From Athripsodes cinereus (lineage: Eukaryota > Arthropoda > Insecta > Trichoptera > Leptoceridae), in NCBI GenBank assembly GCA_947579605.1, contig OX388305.1:19481542-19545541 (forward strand): DNA of 64,000 bases, given 5' to 3'. The notes below the pieces were generated by a model that was given only the letters and a program-made list of their open reading frames with translations, searched no databases and was not told the DNA's origin. Both the position numbers and the translations under genes were made by a program. Positions 1 to 11,009 of the stretch are shown here, piece by piece (the stretch's first letter is position 1; the number at the start of each line of letters is the position of its first letter).

Positions 1-367
1 TACGAAGTTAAGTACTATTACATAATTATTGTTAGTATTATTATTGTGTCGGAGTTACGCACATCGCTATTCGCGACTAAGGCGGGAAGGGACAAACCCT
101 TCTTTCGTCCAACCTATGCCATGGTTTGCGGGTAACTGAATTTGCTTGCAAGCGACGCGAGGAGGAACAGGCACGTTTAACGGTTATTCTTCAAGGGAAT
201 GAGAATCATACGATGTGGTGCCGTGTGCAGATCGAAGCATCAGCCAGTCACGTGTTCCTTGTAACGTACAATTATTATTATTATTACGGAAGACTCACAG
301 ACAACAAACGACTGTAGGAACATTAGCCAGTATGAACTTTTCCGCAGCGATTATTTAATGCGTAGCA
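1..367 (+). repeat. 5' terminal direct repeat (putative LTR, left end truncated by window)
   Basis: Identical by eye to 8272-8638. It contains a short ATT-rich microsatellite near 262-280 and a 63-codon frame (126-317) that also occurs, unchanged, in the other copy. That frame has no recognisable domain and is probably incidental. The repeat ends with GTAGCA at 367. Confidence 0.75.
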
Positions 368-442
368 TTCTCCCTTTCGGCCCCTCTTGAAAATTTGAAG
401 AGAAGCGACAAATTTTCAAGTTCCTCAATTATACAAAAAAAA

Positions 443-567
443 GTTGAGAACCACTACAAAAATTGTTGAGAACCACTGGTTACATGAAAAGATTGAATAC
501 CACTGGTCACATAAAAAAGTTGAGTACCACTGGTTACATAAAAGTTGAGAACCATTGGATACATAAG
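443..567 (+). repeat. Minisatellite, about five units of 22-28 bp
   Basis: Five imperfect tandem units, each beginning GTTGAGAACCACT or a one- or two-base variant and ending GGTTACATAAAA, start at about 443, 464, 491, 519 and 544. The array lies just inside the left LTR-like repeat, where the leader of an LTR element would be. Confidence 0.75.
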
Positions 568-1041
568 CAACTACATAGGTACCCAATTACAGACAAACAA
601 TTCAAAAAATGGTAGCTTATATACTATTACAATGTTTCTTACATCCTATAGCCCGTTCAATTATTATTAAACACTCGCGGTAAATTGCCCATAGTCAAAA
701 TTGATGCGAACTGTTTTCATATTTTGACTTACACTTCGATGGCTTATTTCTATAGGGAGACAAGTCAAAAAATATCAAAATTGAGTTAATGATGCAAATA
801 ATTTCTTAAAGATGGTATGCACATATATCAATAGAGAAACAAGTCAAATATGCTTTTACTGAAAGCTGAAATACTTTGTCTCCATATGGAAATAATAGAA
901 ATTTTACAAAAAATCAGTTCTATAGGGTAACAAGTCTAATGTCTCCTTATAGAATTGATAAATTAGTACTGATTTGTAATATATGTAAGTTCTATAGGGA
1001 GACATCTAAGATGTTTCCTAATATATCTGTAATTTATCATG

Positions 1042-1655
1042 CAACTAGCTGACCCAGCGAACTTCGTACCGTCTAAGAATCAATGAATGATTAATATTTT
1101 TAATCTCTTTACTAACTCCCGAAATTGTTTAAGTGTGTCATCGTATAGTGTAAAAAATAAAATTAATTTTTGTTGATCAATTATACTTAACTCAGATTTG
1201 TATACAAATTATCTGCTGTATGTAATATATGTAGGTACTAATTTATTTTTTAGGTATTGTACCTATTCATTTCAAATTTATAAAAATTCTTATCCATGAA
1301 TTTTTCAAAAATGAAATTTCAGAATCACAGATGTTAAATTGTATGGATAATTATTCTAATTTGAAAATGTATACAAAAAATATTCTATAAATAGGCTAAT
1401 CTTTAAAAAAAACATCATCGTTGATTTTGTATAATTCTCCATATTACATTTTTAATTGAAATTGAATTTTAATTGAAATTAAAAATGTATGGAGTAAAAA
1501 ATTATCTTCGTAATTTTTCTTCCCGTGAATTTGTAAGATATTTAATAGCCTATCGGCTATTCAAGGTGGAGAAGAATCCAACAATTCAGAGATCATTCAA
1601 ATTGGTACAGCCATTCCTAAGCTAACTAACGCGACATTCTTTTATATATATAGAT
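1042..1655 (+). repeat. Dispersed insect-type repeat (LINE/SINE-like 3' end, class undetermined)
   Basis: It opens with ACTAGCTGACCCAGCGAACT and closes with a run of TATATATATAGAT, a pair of ends I associate with a widespread insect retroposon-like repeat. ATCATG stands at both edges (1036-1041 and 1656-1661) and could be a short target duplication. A self-complementary AT-rich block with ATTTTTAATTGAA lies near 1447-1490. No coding capacity is visible. Confidence 0.4.
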
Positions 1656-1674
1656 ATCATGAAAGTATTCAAGT

Positions 1675-1754
1675 AAGTAGGTACTACTACTACTCCTATA
1701 CCATCACGGCATATCCCACAAGTGGGGTAGCTGCAGATAGCAGCAAGTAGGTAC
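1675..1754 (-). mobile_element. 5'-truncated SINE-A copy with 10-bp target duplication
   Basis: AAGTAGGTAC occurs at 1675-1684 and again at 1745-1754. Between them are 60 bp made of the (CTA)n tail followed by the antisense SINE 3' end (ACCATCACGGCATATCCCAC). Only the 3' stem-loop region was inserted, as expected when target-primed reverse transcription stops early. Confidence 0.75.
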
Positions 1755-2307
1755 CTATAAGAGATAAGACAAAATAAACTAGTTCGAAAAACTTGTATAC
1801 TTTTCAATTTACATATTGTTTAGATATGTTTGTTCCACGCTCTTGAGATGGGTGTTTCATTAGACGGCGCTGAAAAAATCATTCCTCATCATCGATTTAC
1901 TCAAAGATTTATTTGAAAGTAGTATGTAACTGATATTATTGTACTGGGTAAATTGAAACTAGCGTTTTTTATACTTTGGATTTAACAGAAACGAAAAAAA
2001 CGTCTTTCGATTTCTTAGGTAATTATTATTGTTTCGTAAAAAAAATATGAAATAAAAGTAAGTATGTATATCAATCTGTATGTATGAATATAACTCTTAA
2101 CTAAATAACTAAAAAAATATAATGACCTGAGAAATCAAAAGAGGTATCTCTCATGTTTGTTTAATCTATAGTAGAATGAATAGTAAATTGGTGAATCAAC
2201 AAGCCATCATTGCTCAAAAATAATGAATCTACTTGGGATGATAAGCATTATGTATAAAAAAATACTAAATTAAATATTGTATCCTCTTCAGTGTGGTTTT
2301 CTTGATC

Positions 2308-2698
2308 ATCTCAAGCAGTGATTCCCAAAGTGGTCCAGGTGGACCCCCAGGAGTCCACGGGAGACTCGACGGGGGTCTACGATGGCGTGACTAAAAATGG
2401 GGGTGCACAAGTCGTGAGAGGGGATCCACGAATCAATAGTTAAAGTATCGGATATTCGGTAAAAGCACCAGATAATGACATCAACAATAGTCGGTACAAA
2501 TACCCGTTACATTGTAGAAAAAGGCTCTGTTAGAAAATATTCTGTAAGAAAACTGAGGAGTTTTTGAAATATTTAAATTCCTATACCATTTCGAAAATTT
2601 AGCTATGGGGGGTTAGAAATACAGGGGGTCCACCGATACCAGCAAATTTTTGAAAATGGTCTATGAGAAAAAAAAGTTTGGGAACCTCTGATCTAAAG
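2308..2698. mobile_element. Non-autonomous hAT element (MITE)
   Basis: The element itself is 2316-2690 (375 bp). Its left end CAGTGATTCCCAAAG and the reverse complement of its right end, CAGAGGTTCCCAAAC, form hAT-type terminal inverted repeats. The flanks ATCTCAAG (2308-2315) and ATCTAAAG (2691-2698) match at 7 of 8 bases, the target-duplication length of hAT elements. The interior has G- and C-runs near the ends and no open frame. It sits inside the 8.6-kb LTR-type element. Confidence 0.85.
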
Positions 2699-3135
2699 GT
2701 TTTCCTCCATCACATTTCAAGTGCAAATTGACAGCAGGAGACAACTAAAAACATACGATTTTCTCTGTATAAAGTAGGTCAAAAATCTACTTCTATAGGG
2801 AGACATTTGAGATGTCTCCTTATAGAATTGATATAATTACCAAGACGTACGATTTTATGAGGAGTTAAGTCTGAATACCTTCATATTTTTAATTTTTATA
2901 TTTTTTTTGATTATCGAAATGAACTGAAATTATGTTAGTAATAATTAGAACACTTTTTACAAATAAATTGCGAAGTTATTAGTAGGTTAGCTTTTTATTT
3001 TGGGAAGATATCATAGATTAAGTTTTGTCTAAAATTTAAAATGCGATTTGTGTAAAATCATGTTTTTCGACTTGTCTCCCTATAGAAATAAGCCATCGAC
3101 TTCTTAATAATAACACAAAATTCACATTGGTTGTT

Positions 3136-6100
3136 TTAGTACGGGGCTCCTAACAAAAGTTTGAGAGCTACAATCATAACAATATAATAGTACATAGAGG
3201 TGTGTATATATATAGACAGGTGCATATGTGCATGTATATGAAAAACACAGGTCATGAAATCAACAACTTTAAACATTTTACAATACAATTTTATAAGAAA
3301 CTCAGGATCTGTATTACGTTTCAATATACGGTTCGTTCTACACTGGTGATAAAATTATTCTCTTCAATTTATCAATATACGTACGTTTCATTGATGGATT
3401 CATTTACTACGATCGACGACAAGTTAATATTTTAAACATGACAAACATATAAAACAAAAGTTACATACTTAAGAAGTTGGTTCATATTATTTTCGATTCC
3501 AGTTACATGTATCCGGCAAGGGAAAAGCAACATAAAGGGATCTAAATAATTATAAACAATTTTGTATAGATGGAATTAGAGATACTACATTACGCTTCAT
3601 TTTACCCATTAAGCTTAATAGCACTCATATACAAGCGATTTCATGTACCATGTACCATACAAAGATATTGGCAAAGCACAGAAAGAAATCATACATAATA
3701 AGGACATACATATAAAAAAACAATTTACACGCAGACATGACATAATGGTACATCACGACGACTGCAATCACATATACAGTAACCGATATTCATTATTGGC
3801 GTCAAATCCTTCTACGCATATCACATAGTCACAATTCTCACACAGAGACAGATTTCTCACATAGAGATAATCTCAGAGGGAGCTACCCTCACACAGGCTT
3901 AATACATGACAAATACATTGAACAACTTTCGATCTTTGCTACACAATATACAAGTTACAAGTTCAACAAATTCTAATATACATCATTATTCAAATTCAAC
4001 ATTTACTTCTTCATACAGGGCTCACCTTTCATAAACAGATTCATACATCATCTTTATTCACTAACATACAATTAATTAAAATTATCCCATTGAATATCTG
4101 TAGCCAACATTCCACTACAGGTTTTATTCTGTGTCTTTCATAAGCCATTCCCGTTCAATGTCAAAATGTTCTATCACATTTTCCAATGTATTCAAGCAAC
4201 ATAAACAAATTTTCCACAAAGTCACAAGATTATTTAATTCAACAAGGATATACTACATCCAAACATTTCCAATTACAATTCATAAGAGATTACTACGTGT
4301 CCTACGCGGAATTAAACGTCATATAAACTCAAACTTCAAAATAATAGGCATGAACGATTAGCAATCACATTGTCTACATTCATCAAAAAGAGCATTACGA
4401 TTTATCTTTCACACATCCAGATAACATCGTCTCTATATTGATTACACATAAAGTCACACAAAAAGTATTTAAACACATCTCTCCTACCACGGCTTTACAT
4501 ATTACATAAACATAACTCATTTTTTATCAAAGAGCGTTCGTTAGTTTACCTTAACGGAATAATTCACTAAACGGACTCAGTTCTCAAATAAACAAGGCAT
4601 AGATTACTTCAATATTTCACGATGGTAATAAGCCGCAAAAGTCTCATTATAACATTTCAAGAAAACTAATTACTTCACAAAAGATAACAAATTCCGTACA
4701 CGAAGGGTTAATATTCAACAGCAAAAATTCTACATTGTTACATGGTTACTTCTTTAATTTCAAAAAAAATTTTTTTTTTTTTTTTTTACAAAACATCATT
4801 CTACTATTTACGTTAATGTCAAAATTTTCAACGATGGTCATCAAAGGGTTAACAGTTTCTTAACTAAATTAAAAAATTCAGTTACAGTTCACTACTTGAC
4901 ATTAAAAAAAATTCAATTACTGTTCACAAAGGGTTAACAAATTCGGTCATGTTTCACTAAGGGTTAACTGTATTTATTTTTCAAATTTCGTGAACGGTCG
5001 TGAAGGGTTTAACATTATTCATTTCGATTTATTTTTAACTTTAATTTTCTTAAAACAAAAATATTTATTTAATATTATTCATCATTATTATTTCGTCACA
5101 TCACTACGTACGCACACATATATTCTTATCAAAACTCTACTACGCATAATTTTATACAACAACGCTCCTTTAATATTATTTCTCCAAGAGTTCAATAAAA
5201 ATATTTATTCCAAATGCAACATTTTACTGTTTCAAAAAATTTTAATTCAATTTAATATCGATTTTTATTCTCAGTTCGAAAATGAATTTACTATCAAAAT
5301 AACATAACAACAAAATTCTGTTTATCGGTAAAACAAAGTTCCTTGTACGAAATGGTTCACTATACATACTACAGTATAGGTAGGTACATATTTCGTTTCA
5401 TTCCAATATTATTATTTTCAACTATACATTTTACCAGTATTTTGGAGTTCCCGTTTCGCGCGTGAATATTTCTATTACAATGTTGAGGTAGGTTGTATGA
5501 TGTCTCCTTCTCTCTTGCGACGTATAGGTACATACTATACGCTGCATAGTTATGTATACCACCTTTCGCACACCGCTCGTTTCTCGCGACGCACAACTAC
5601 GGTATAATATTATATCCATCCTTACGGCGTTCGATATTATAGATACACACTATTATAATATTCATTATGTTATGTTGGTCGGTTTGCGATGGTACATACT
5701 ACACGTTGTTTAGGTAGGTATGTATACTGCGGTATAATAATATTATCGGTCTCTACTGATACGATCTTTTCTTAGCGCGCGATGTATTTCGCACGAAGGT
5801 ACATTACCCCGATACAACGACATACGTCCGGCGACAAATTTATCGACGCCTTACTTCATCTCGCGCCCAGTACTTCCTGCTACAAGTTACTAATACCGTC
5901 GTTACAAACATATTCGCGATATACAGAACCACTTTTATTTTAAATACGAACATTTAAATTATCTATTTTACGATTCCTGTTTCATTTTTAAAATTGTTTT
6001 CATATACATACACACATCAAAATCATTACACTTTCAATTAATATCAATACACATTATTACACATTAAAGATAAGAACTCTGAACCTTACAATTATACACC

Positions 6101-8271
6101 CTCACCACACAATACATTTAAAATTCCGGGCCAACAATTATACGAATTGTTAAATCACGGACATAGCCCACAAATTGATACGATATCGTCCCACTGGGAC
6201 GATCGCATCACATCATTTTACAAAATTATCAAAAGAGAAATTATACAAAATATTTAAAGAAATGAATTTACATTATTTATACATTATACATAAGAAGATA
6301 AGTATATAAATTGGCTCGTAACCCCCAGCTTCGCTACATACATTTTGCAATGTACATAAGCGAAACACATAGAAAATTAATTATATTATAGAGAAAGTAT
6401 ATAAAGATATTTGCAAGTAAAACAGATTAATATTGGCTCAAGTTCGTGTCTAGGGATGATTCTACTTGGTCTGTACAAGAGGAATGCACTGTGTGTGGGT
6501 GTGTACATATTTCAATTATACATATTATACTTACGTAAAGTTCAGAGAATTCTTTATCCTTTGGTTTCATCATTTTCTTATGGTCATCATATCATTATAG
6601 AATACTTAGGTAATTTAAGCAATGTTTCTTCTGTTTGCATACTCTATATTGCAAAGATTCTACGTATATCCTGTCTTGAGTAGAATTATAGATATATATC
6701 TCCAAGTAAACAATAAAAAATTATATCAAGTGGAACAAAGATTATCATAAGTACATCAGACCTTTCCAAGAAAGTGGATATATTATTTCCATCAGTGGAG
6801 CCATTCCTTTAACTCTTTGTTGCTTTCATAGTAAAATAATAGGGTCTTTCATCCATTGGTTGATCAAGGAATTGAACCTTTGTGACATAACTACTCCAAG
6901 TATAGCTAGGTTATTGGAAGACTATATACAAGGAGGCGGAGAGATGTACTTTAAACAGAATAGAAGCACAGAGGGTACTTGTAGGTATAATAAATGGATT
7001 TCAACAGAAAGATAACTTATGGTAAGTGATTCACGTTTATTGTGTATACATATTATACATAACAAGACAGTAACTTCAAAGTAATTTTGTATGGAGACAT
7101 AATATCATACGTTGGTAATTATCAAATAAACCAACCTTGGAATTATCAATATAAATCAATACCTGGTTTATCATGTGATTTATAAATAATTAAATGGAAC
7201 CATTCATTCTTCAGTCAAACTCAAGATCTTAAATTATTACACAAAGGAAATTAATATATAGTTATCATACAACGGAAAATAATATATAGGTCAGTTCAAT
7301 GATGACATGAACTCTGTTACGGAACAAATACATACAATATTCAATAGCAATATAGTCACTTACGGATGGACAGGCGAACAGGTGTTGAATAACACAAAGT
7401 CGAGCATGTTACTGAAGACGTATTTTGCACACATTGACGGTAGAAGGCAGGATCGTGAAAGAAACATACTCTGATGTATCTATGGCGGTCGCTGGTCAAT
7501 CCAAAGACGTACAGGGGTGCGTAGGTGTTGCCAGAATCAGATGGATCCTGTCCTCAAGGCGGAAGAGATCACTACTTCTCAAGAGACATGGGATATCTTA
7601 TACGTTCTTACAATATCCTCAGTGTAAAAGGCAGAAGGCGTCACTATTTCAATATTCCTTTCAGAAATATTCAGCTAGTCTTTTAATCACTCTTTTGACA
7701 AGGGTATGGACCGGAGAAGTTACTAGAGGATTACACAGTTCACATTGTAATGCGAGTTATATCGGTAAATCACCGCTACGCGATATACTGACCATCCGAG
7801 GTGAAGCTGTACACGCTGCAGATTTAGGATCACTTTCGCAATTTCAATCAAATTCACAATACTGGGAAAGTAGAAAGAACAGTCTATGTGATTGTTCATG
7901 ATTCCTAACATAGAATATTTGTTCAGAAACAATGGATTATCTAATTTCACACGGTTATGAATAATGGCGGCAACAGCAAAAACCACGCCCAAAACCAACA
8001 TATATTATTATACTCAAAACTTCCAAATATTATCATTATCACCATTAGAATCGTAGTCTATATATATCTCAAATAGAACATAAGCTTGTCTATAACATTA
8101 TTCTGTTTATTAATTACCATTAATTATTAATCTTTACTATTGTTCCTTGATATTGGCGGTAAGATTGGTCGCGCACGTAAAACTAACACAGACTTGTAAA
8201 GTACATTATTAACGACACACAATAAGAATAGTTTTACATACAATAGAGGGCAACACACTTGTTTATCACAT
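3136..8271 (+). other. Non-coding interior of the large element
   Basis: No protein family is recognisable in this 5.1-kb stretch. From about 3430 to 6360 the + strand is visibly rich in A and C relative to T and G, a lasting strand asymmetry. Several frames of 60-158 codons exist (the longest at 7425-7901, another of 105 codons at 4990-5307). They are low-complexity or hydrophobic and AT-driven, without a known motif, so I do not call them genes. A GC-richer patch with many CG dinucleotides spans about 5430-5880. Confidence 0.5.
4700..5013 (+). repeat. Five spaced copies of an AAGGGTTAAC motif
   Basis: GAAGGGTTAA near 4702, AAAGGGTTAAC near 4843 and 4928, TAAGGGTTAAC near 4958 and GAAGGGTTTAAC near 5002 recur, most preceded by TTCA or GT, with AT-rich spacers of about 30-140 bp. 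A run of T near 4770-4788 interrupts the series. The function is unknown. Confidence 0.6.
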
Positions 8272-8638
8272 TACGAAGTTAAGTACTATTACATAATTAT
8301 TGTTAGTATTATTATTGTGTCGGAGTTACGCACATCGCTATTCGCGACTAAGGCGGGAAGGGACAAACCCTTCTTTCGTCCAACCTATGCCATGGTTTGC
8401 GGGTAACTGAATTTGCTTGCAAGCGACGCGAGGAGGAACAGGCACGTTTAACGGTTATTCTTCAAGGGAATGAGAATCATACGATGTGGTGCCGTGTGCA
8501 GATCGAAGCATCAGCCAGTCACGTGTTCCTTGTAACGTACAATTATTATTATTATTACGGAAGACTCACAGACAACAAACGACTGTAGGAACATTAGCCA
8601 GTATGAACTTTTCCGCAGCGATTATTTAATGCGTAGCA
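8272..8638 (+). repeat. 3' terminal direct repeat (putative LTR)
   Basis: An identical copy of 1-367, shifted by 8271 bp. The downstream flank begins CTGCG. The upstream flank includes AATAGAGGG followed by CAACACACTTGTTTATC; an LTR start at the TGTTTATC (about 8260) is possible but cannot be confirmed, because the matching left copy is cut by the window start. Confidence 0.75.
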
Positions 8639-9552
8639 CTGCGCACCTCAATGTCAATTTATCATATTTTTTCTGTCCAACCCAACCCGATCGCCTTTTG
8701 CAGCATATTTGCGCAATTTTTTAAACGATATTTTAAAATCTGTAATTGCACTGTTTTAGGAACGATGTATCCTGAAAATGGGGCATCCAGACTGTGGGAA
8801 ACTTTTATGCAGATTTGTAGGAGTTAACGACTTCTGAGATATCAGGTGTGAGGTGGATCTCTTTTCAATGTGAAACACTTTGTGGACGATAGAAAAATGT
8901 TATTTAAGGGCAATTTTTGGCCATTCATTCATTCGACTTTTTTAAAACATGACACAACTTGAACCGCCGTCTCTCTTGTGTTACATGGACTGTGGACTCA
9001 TATTTATGTATTCCTTGTACGAGTATTTGTGTTTACATTCTTGAATATTATTTTGTTTACGTTGATTTTATTTTTAAATTTCCATAGGGGAAAGTTGTTC
9101 CCCCCCCAAACCAAAATATTTCCTGGTACGTCTATGCACGGATACAAACACGTGCCGGTCGCTCGCGCTGGCCGGTACGTAAATTGACTACCTACCGTAA
9201 TATCCAAGATTATTAAAGTAGGTAACCCTATTATTTAGTCCACGCTACTACTAAAACTTAAATGCAAAATTTTGACACTTCTGGGTTATCCACCAGCTGT
9301 TGTACTCACTAGACTGGACATAAATTTATAATATTACTAGCTTAAATACCCTGCGTTGCATGGGAATCATGTATAAAATTGAAAAAACAGTAAGTATGTG
9401 TAATTAAAAATTATTTTATTTAGGCAGCAATATTTTAATGTATCAACTTTATACACAGAGTAACATTAAAGTAGGAAACAGATAATAGAATATGTAAGAA
9501 TGACTAAACAGTATATATATAATTATGACAATGTACCTAAATTACATACAAA
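8639..9552. other. Unassigned sequence with possible repeat remnant
   Basis: I see no gene here. The segment to about 8930 has the mixed composition of old transposon DNA. CTAGCTTAAATACCCTGCGT near 9339 resembles the CTAGCTGACCCAGCGAAC start of the repeat at 1042 and may be an eroded relative. A run of eight C lies near 9101. Confidence 0.3.
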
Positions 9553-9979
9553 CATCACGCCGCTTCCTTCGCGGGGTAGGCAGAAAGGATCGAGTGCCAC
9601 TTCCTTCTGTCCTTGCATACATCTTTCGCTTCCGTCACTGTCATACAATTTCTAATGCATGCTCTCCTGTTCAACGTGCTCAACACGTGACCGTCCTGTA
9701 GGATTTGATTTAAATGATCTTGCCATTTGATCTTCAGCCGTCCACGTCTCTGAGCACCATTCCTCTCAGCCAAATATATCTTCTTGGTCGTTCCGTCCTC
9801 ATTCATTCTTTCTACATGCCCAAACCATCGTTACTTATTTAAATTCATCCTTGTAACTATACCAACTTTCATTCCACATTCCTTTTGTATGTCATCTCAG
9901 CAACCAATTTCTCATAATTTTACCACACATCCTTCTCAACAATTTTATTTCTACTGCATTTATGCCACTTTCATCCTTC
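9553..9979 (-). mobile_element. LINE-A 3' end: reverse transcriptase C-terminal remnant
   Basis: Read on the minus strand, this is the tail of a non-LTR retrotransposon reverse transcriptase. Downstream of VEIKLLRRMCGK come ECGM, then RWFGHVERMN, a basic RRGRLKIKW segment, HVLSTLNRRACIRNCM and VCKDRRKWHS. These stand in the order usual for the region behind the RT thumb. An in-frame stop before RWFGHVERM and the missing catalytic RT part show it is a 5'-truncated dead copy. The open part is 9555-9806. The 3' untranslated end forms a GC-rich stem around CCGC...GCGG followed by CGTGATG. I am confident of a LINE but not of the clade. Confidence 0.75.
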
Positions 9980-10035
9980 ATAAATGGTTAAAGAAGGATG
10001 AGAATGGCATAAATGTAGTAGAAATGAGATTGTTG
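9937..10035. repeat. 43-bp inverted repeat at the 5' edge of the LINE-A remnant
   Basis: Positions 9937-9979 and 9993-10035 are reverse complements at 38 of 43 bases with a 13-bp spacer. On the minus strand the left arm encodes the LINE segment ending VEIKLLRRMCGK; on the plus strand the right arm encodes the related INVVEMRLL. So the same LINE segment is present head-to-head. Confidence 0.7.
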
Positions 10036-10761
10036 ACATGGGTTCACGTCTCACTTGCATACACGAGTGTTGGCACTAAGATAGCAGAGTGCACCATCCT
10101 TTTAGCTGTAGTAGATATGTTTCTATTTGCAATTGGTCAGATTGCACCATTTACCTCATTGCCAGCAATTTTTCTCCTTTCAATATCGCTTTCACACTTC
10201 CCATCTCTCGTGAACAAACTACTGAAGTATGTACACACATTCGTCAACTTGCTCTAACACTTCCTTGTCAATGTATAATACATATTTAAAAAAAAACATA
10301 TTTATAAAAAAAATATGTTTGTACAATAATTAGGAAATAACTGCAAAACAAATAAACTAAATTTCTCAATAAGGGATATAATAATAACACAAAATGTTAA
10401 AAACTAATTTATTTATTATATTTACAAAATATAAACATTATTTTACTAATGGTTTTCTAATATTCCTATTTATTTGCAATTATAAACTTACCACATATCA
10501 TATTTTAAGTACAACTTATACCATAGCAATATGAACTTATGATTAATTAATTAATAAAAATTATGCAAATGTTAAACTAACAGAAAATGCCAATAAATTT
10601 ATTGAATATACACATAATCATGCGAAGATGAATGTTCTTCATTTAAAATATCCATACCTTTTTATTACCATTTTACGTTTGTTCTTTCAAAACAAAAATC
10701 ATATTTAGATCTATTAGTAACAAATAAAAAAATAATTTAAAGTTTTACGTGTTACTTTATC
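10036..10761. other. No gene recognised
   Basis: AT-rich DNA. A 157-codon frame (9784-10257) runs through it on the plus strand but overlaps the opposite-strand LINE and the inverted repeat, and matches no family I recognise. Confidence 0.4.
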
Positions 10762-11009
10762 GAAAGAATTGGTCTTCCACTCTTTTCAGTAAGTTCCACT
10801 CTTTCGAGTGTTCTGTAAAAGGCAGGAGTTCAAAAAAATTAAGACTTTTACATCTTAAGCTAAACGATGAGGTTTGCCATCCATCCTGAATGTCTTTCTT
10901 TTTTGTTGGCACGGAGAAGACGGTTGCATGTTTATTACATGCAGCTGATTTGCTAGCTACCCTACGTGTGGGATATGCCGTGATGGTATAGCAGTAGTAG
11001 TAGTAGTAC
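10762..11009 (+). mobile_element. SINE-A, near full length
   Basis: A copy of the dominant roughly 250-bp repeat in sense orientation. It begins near AGAATTGGTCTTCCACTC and passes GTAAAAGGCAGG and GATGAGGTTTGCCATCCATC. It ends with a TACGTGTGGGATATGCCGTG stem region, GATGGTATA and a GTA/TAG simple-sequence tail. It has no coding capacity. The segment GTGTTCGAAAA in related copies is a weak match to a Pol III B box; I cannot assign the head to a tRNA, 5S or 7SL origin. Confidence 0.7.

Larger units (their letters stand above)
736..3099. repeat. 31-bp perfect inverted repeat pair with related hairpin motifs between
   Basis: Positions 736-766 and 3069-3099 are exact reverse complements over 31 bp, with core CTATAGGGAGACAAGTC. 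Between them the core recurs as local hairpins. At 2791-2806 and 2812-2827, 16-nt arms match at 15 positions around a 5-nt loop. At 918-932 and 940-954, 15-nt arms match at 13 positions. Single half-copies lie near 825-845 and 988-1006. The pair could be the ends of a 2.36-kb inverted-repeat element or members of a repeat scattered through the parent element. Confidence 0.6.
1..8638 (+). mobile_element. Large LTR-type non-autonomous retrotransposon (LARD-like), left end cut by the window
   Basis: Two direct copies of the same 367-bp sequence (1-367 and 8272-8638) flank about 7.9 kb of interior. By eye the copies are identical along their whole length and diverge sharply at 368 versus 8639, right after GTAGCA, so the repeat ends in CA as LTRs do. 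The interior has no frame resembling gag, protease, RT, RNase H or integrase; its longest frames are low-complexity. This matches a large retrotransposon derivative moved by another element's enzymes. I see no clear TGG primer-binding site after 367 and only a short purine run (AATAGAGGG) near 8249. The true 5' edge of the LTR lies upstream of the window, so the repeat may be longer and a target duplication cannot be checked. The + strand is assumed only from the order of repeats. A plain segmental duplication is the alternative. Confidence 0.6.

Noticed and set aside
126..317. 63-codon frame, repeated at 8397-8588, as a conserved gene
   Set aside because: It is identical in both places only because the whole 367-bp repeat is identical; it has no domain or start-site support.
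443..567. CRISPR array
   Set aside because: Contiguous imperfect units without spacers, in eukaryotic DNA.
7425..7901. 158-codon frame as gag or other gene of the large element
   Set aside because: No zinc knuckle, protease or other motif; composition is near that of the surrounding non-coding DNA.
9784..10257. 157-codon plus-strand frame
   Set aside because: It crosses the LINE-A antisense, an inverted LINE fragment and unrelated DNA; only INVVEMRLL is meaningful.
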